In this document: one piece after another, positions 63,637 to 64,000 of the stretch | Numbering within the stretch: position 1 is the first letter of the stretch | How the letters are laid out: each line of letters opens with the position of its first letter | Source: Cohnella hashimotonis | GTDB taxonomy: Bacteria > Bacillota > Bacilli > Paenibacillales > Paenibacillaceae | Direction of reading: 5' to 3' | Assembly (NCBI RefSeq): GCF_030014955.1 | Contig: NZ_JAGRPV010000001.1 | Span: 2,852,001-2,916,000 of the forward strand | Length of the DNA: 64,000 bases | Program-made: the position numbers and the translations under genes | Notes under the pieces: model-generated | The model's database searches: none | Told to the model about the DNA's origin: nothing | The model's input: the letters and a program-made list of their open reading frames with translations, nothing else

Positions 63637-63685
63637 CCGCGCCGAACCGAATCCCTTAGGGAGCAGCGGTTTCGGCGCGGTTTTT
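63637..63685 (+). terminator. Leader terminator before the kinase gene
   Basis: CCGCGCCGAACCG (63637-63649) pairs with CGGTTTCGGCGCGG (63667-63680) with one bulge, followed by TTTTT. It lies between promoter and kinase gene. Ahead of it CGGGA/TCCCG can form a smaller stem, and a 16-codon frame (63609-63659, ends in TAG within the hairpin region) has no clear ribosome site. Confidence 0.75.
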
Positions 63686-63745
63686 CGTTTTTATCGCGTT
63701 TTTTCGCGTAGCGAACGGCGTTTGCGGCGAATGGAGGAACCTAAC

Positions 63746-64000
63746 ATGGAGGGAAAGCGCGCGCGGGATCCGCTGCCTGTATTCGAACTGGGTCAGCTCG
63801 TGTCGAACCGGTATCGGATCGCCGGCGGACTGGGACGGGGCGGGATGGCCCGCGTGTACCTGGCCGAGGATTTGAAGCTGGGCGGGAGGCTGCTGGCGCT
63901 CAAGCTGACGAGAACGTACGACGATGCCGAGCGATTTATCGACGAGGCGAGACTGCTGAGCGCCTTGCGTCATCCGGGCCTGCCAGAGATCGTCGATTAC
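63746..64000 (+). CDS. Serine/threonine protein kinase, 5' part
   Basis: First 85 codons only; the gene runs off the window. The glycine-rich ATP loop GLGRGGMARVYLAED and the conserved Lys in LALKLTR show a Hanks-type kinase, with the alpha-C Glu probably in FIDEARLLSALRHPG. GGAGGA is 7 bases upstream of the ATG. Whether it has PASTA domains and a membrane helix cannot be seen. Confidence 0.9.
   Translation, partial: MEGKRARDPLPVFELGQLVSNRYRIAGGLGRGGMARVYLAEDLKLGGRLLALKLTRTYDDAERFIDEARLLSALRHPGLPEIVDY

Overview
The window reads as chromosome of a high-GC, spore-forming Gram-positive bacterium of the Paenibacillaceae, most like Cohnella or Paenibacillus. The reasons are the sporulation genes (cotE, spoVK), a gene order that follows the Bacillus cotE-mutS-mutL-miaA-hfq-spoVK-hflX-ynbB-glnR-glnA and lexA-yneA-ynzC runs, strong AGGAGG-type ribosome sites, frequent TTG/GTG starts, and an YesMN/LplBC/LipO-type sugar transport cassette. 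No phage, insertion sequence, CRISPR array, rRNA or tRNA was seen. Genus assignment is inference.

Layout. 1-4.2 kb: housekeeping genes (DUF2653, a Tim44-like membrane protein, DUF309, beta-carbonic anhydrase, HesB-like protein, M32 carboxypeptidase). 4.2-23.9 kb: an accessory carbohydrate locus with an AraC regulator divergent from a PhyH dioxygenase, a GntR-LacI regulator, a GH38 alpha-mannosidase, a YesN/YesM two-component system, a 51-bp tandem repeat array, an LplB/LplC/lipoprotein ABC importer, two Gfo/Idh/MocA oxidoreductases and a 1271-residue secreted GxGYxYP protein with four Ig-like modules and a malectin module. 24-46.7 kb: a conserved core with cotE, a putative amidoligase, two kinds of intergenic repeat, mutS, an S41 protease, mutL, an RsmJ-like methylase, miaA, hfq, a class A PBP, small genes, spoVK, hflX, ynbB and glnRA. 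46.8-50.5 kb: the lexA/yneA SOS region with five LexA-type boxes, ynzC, small genes and mtnD. 50.7-64 kb: metH, the mrfA-mrfB DNA repair pair, an HAD-IIA phosphatase, then a tightly packed six-gene operon (Fpg-like glycosylase, nfo, cyclic-phosphate receiver domain, thioredoxin, ABC ATPase, RlmM-like methylase), and the 5' end of a Ser/Thr kinase gene behind a leader with a terminator.

How it works together. The carbohydrate locus has the parts to sense, import and break down a mannose-containing or related glycan: YesM/YesN sensing, ABC uptake, the mannosidase, oxidoreductases and the secreted modular protein. DNA repair is unusually concentrated here: mutS/mutL, lexA/yneA, mrfAB, fpg and nfo. 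Strongest candidates for something new: the amidoligase between cotE and mutS (possible spore-coat or peptide modification), the 51-bp array with a 12-bp palindrome once per unit, the 76-bp nested palindromic element upstream of mutS, and the six-gene operon joining base-excision repair with a receiver domain and an ABC ATPase.
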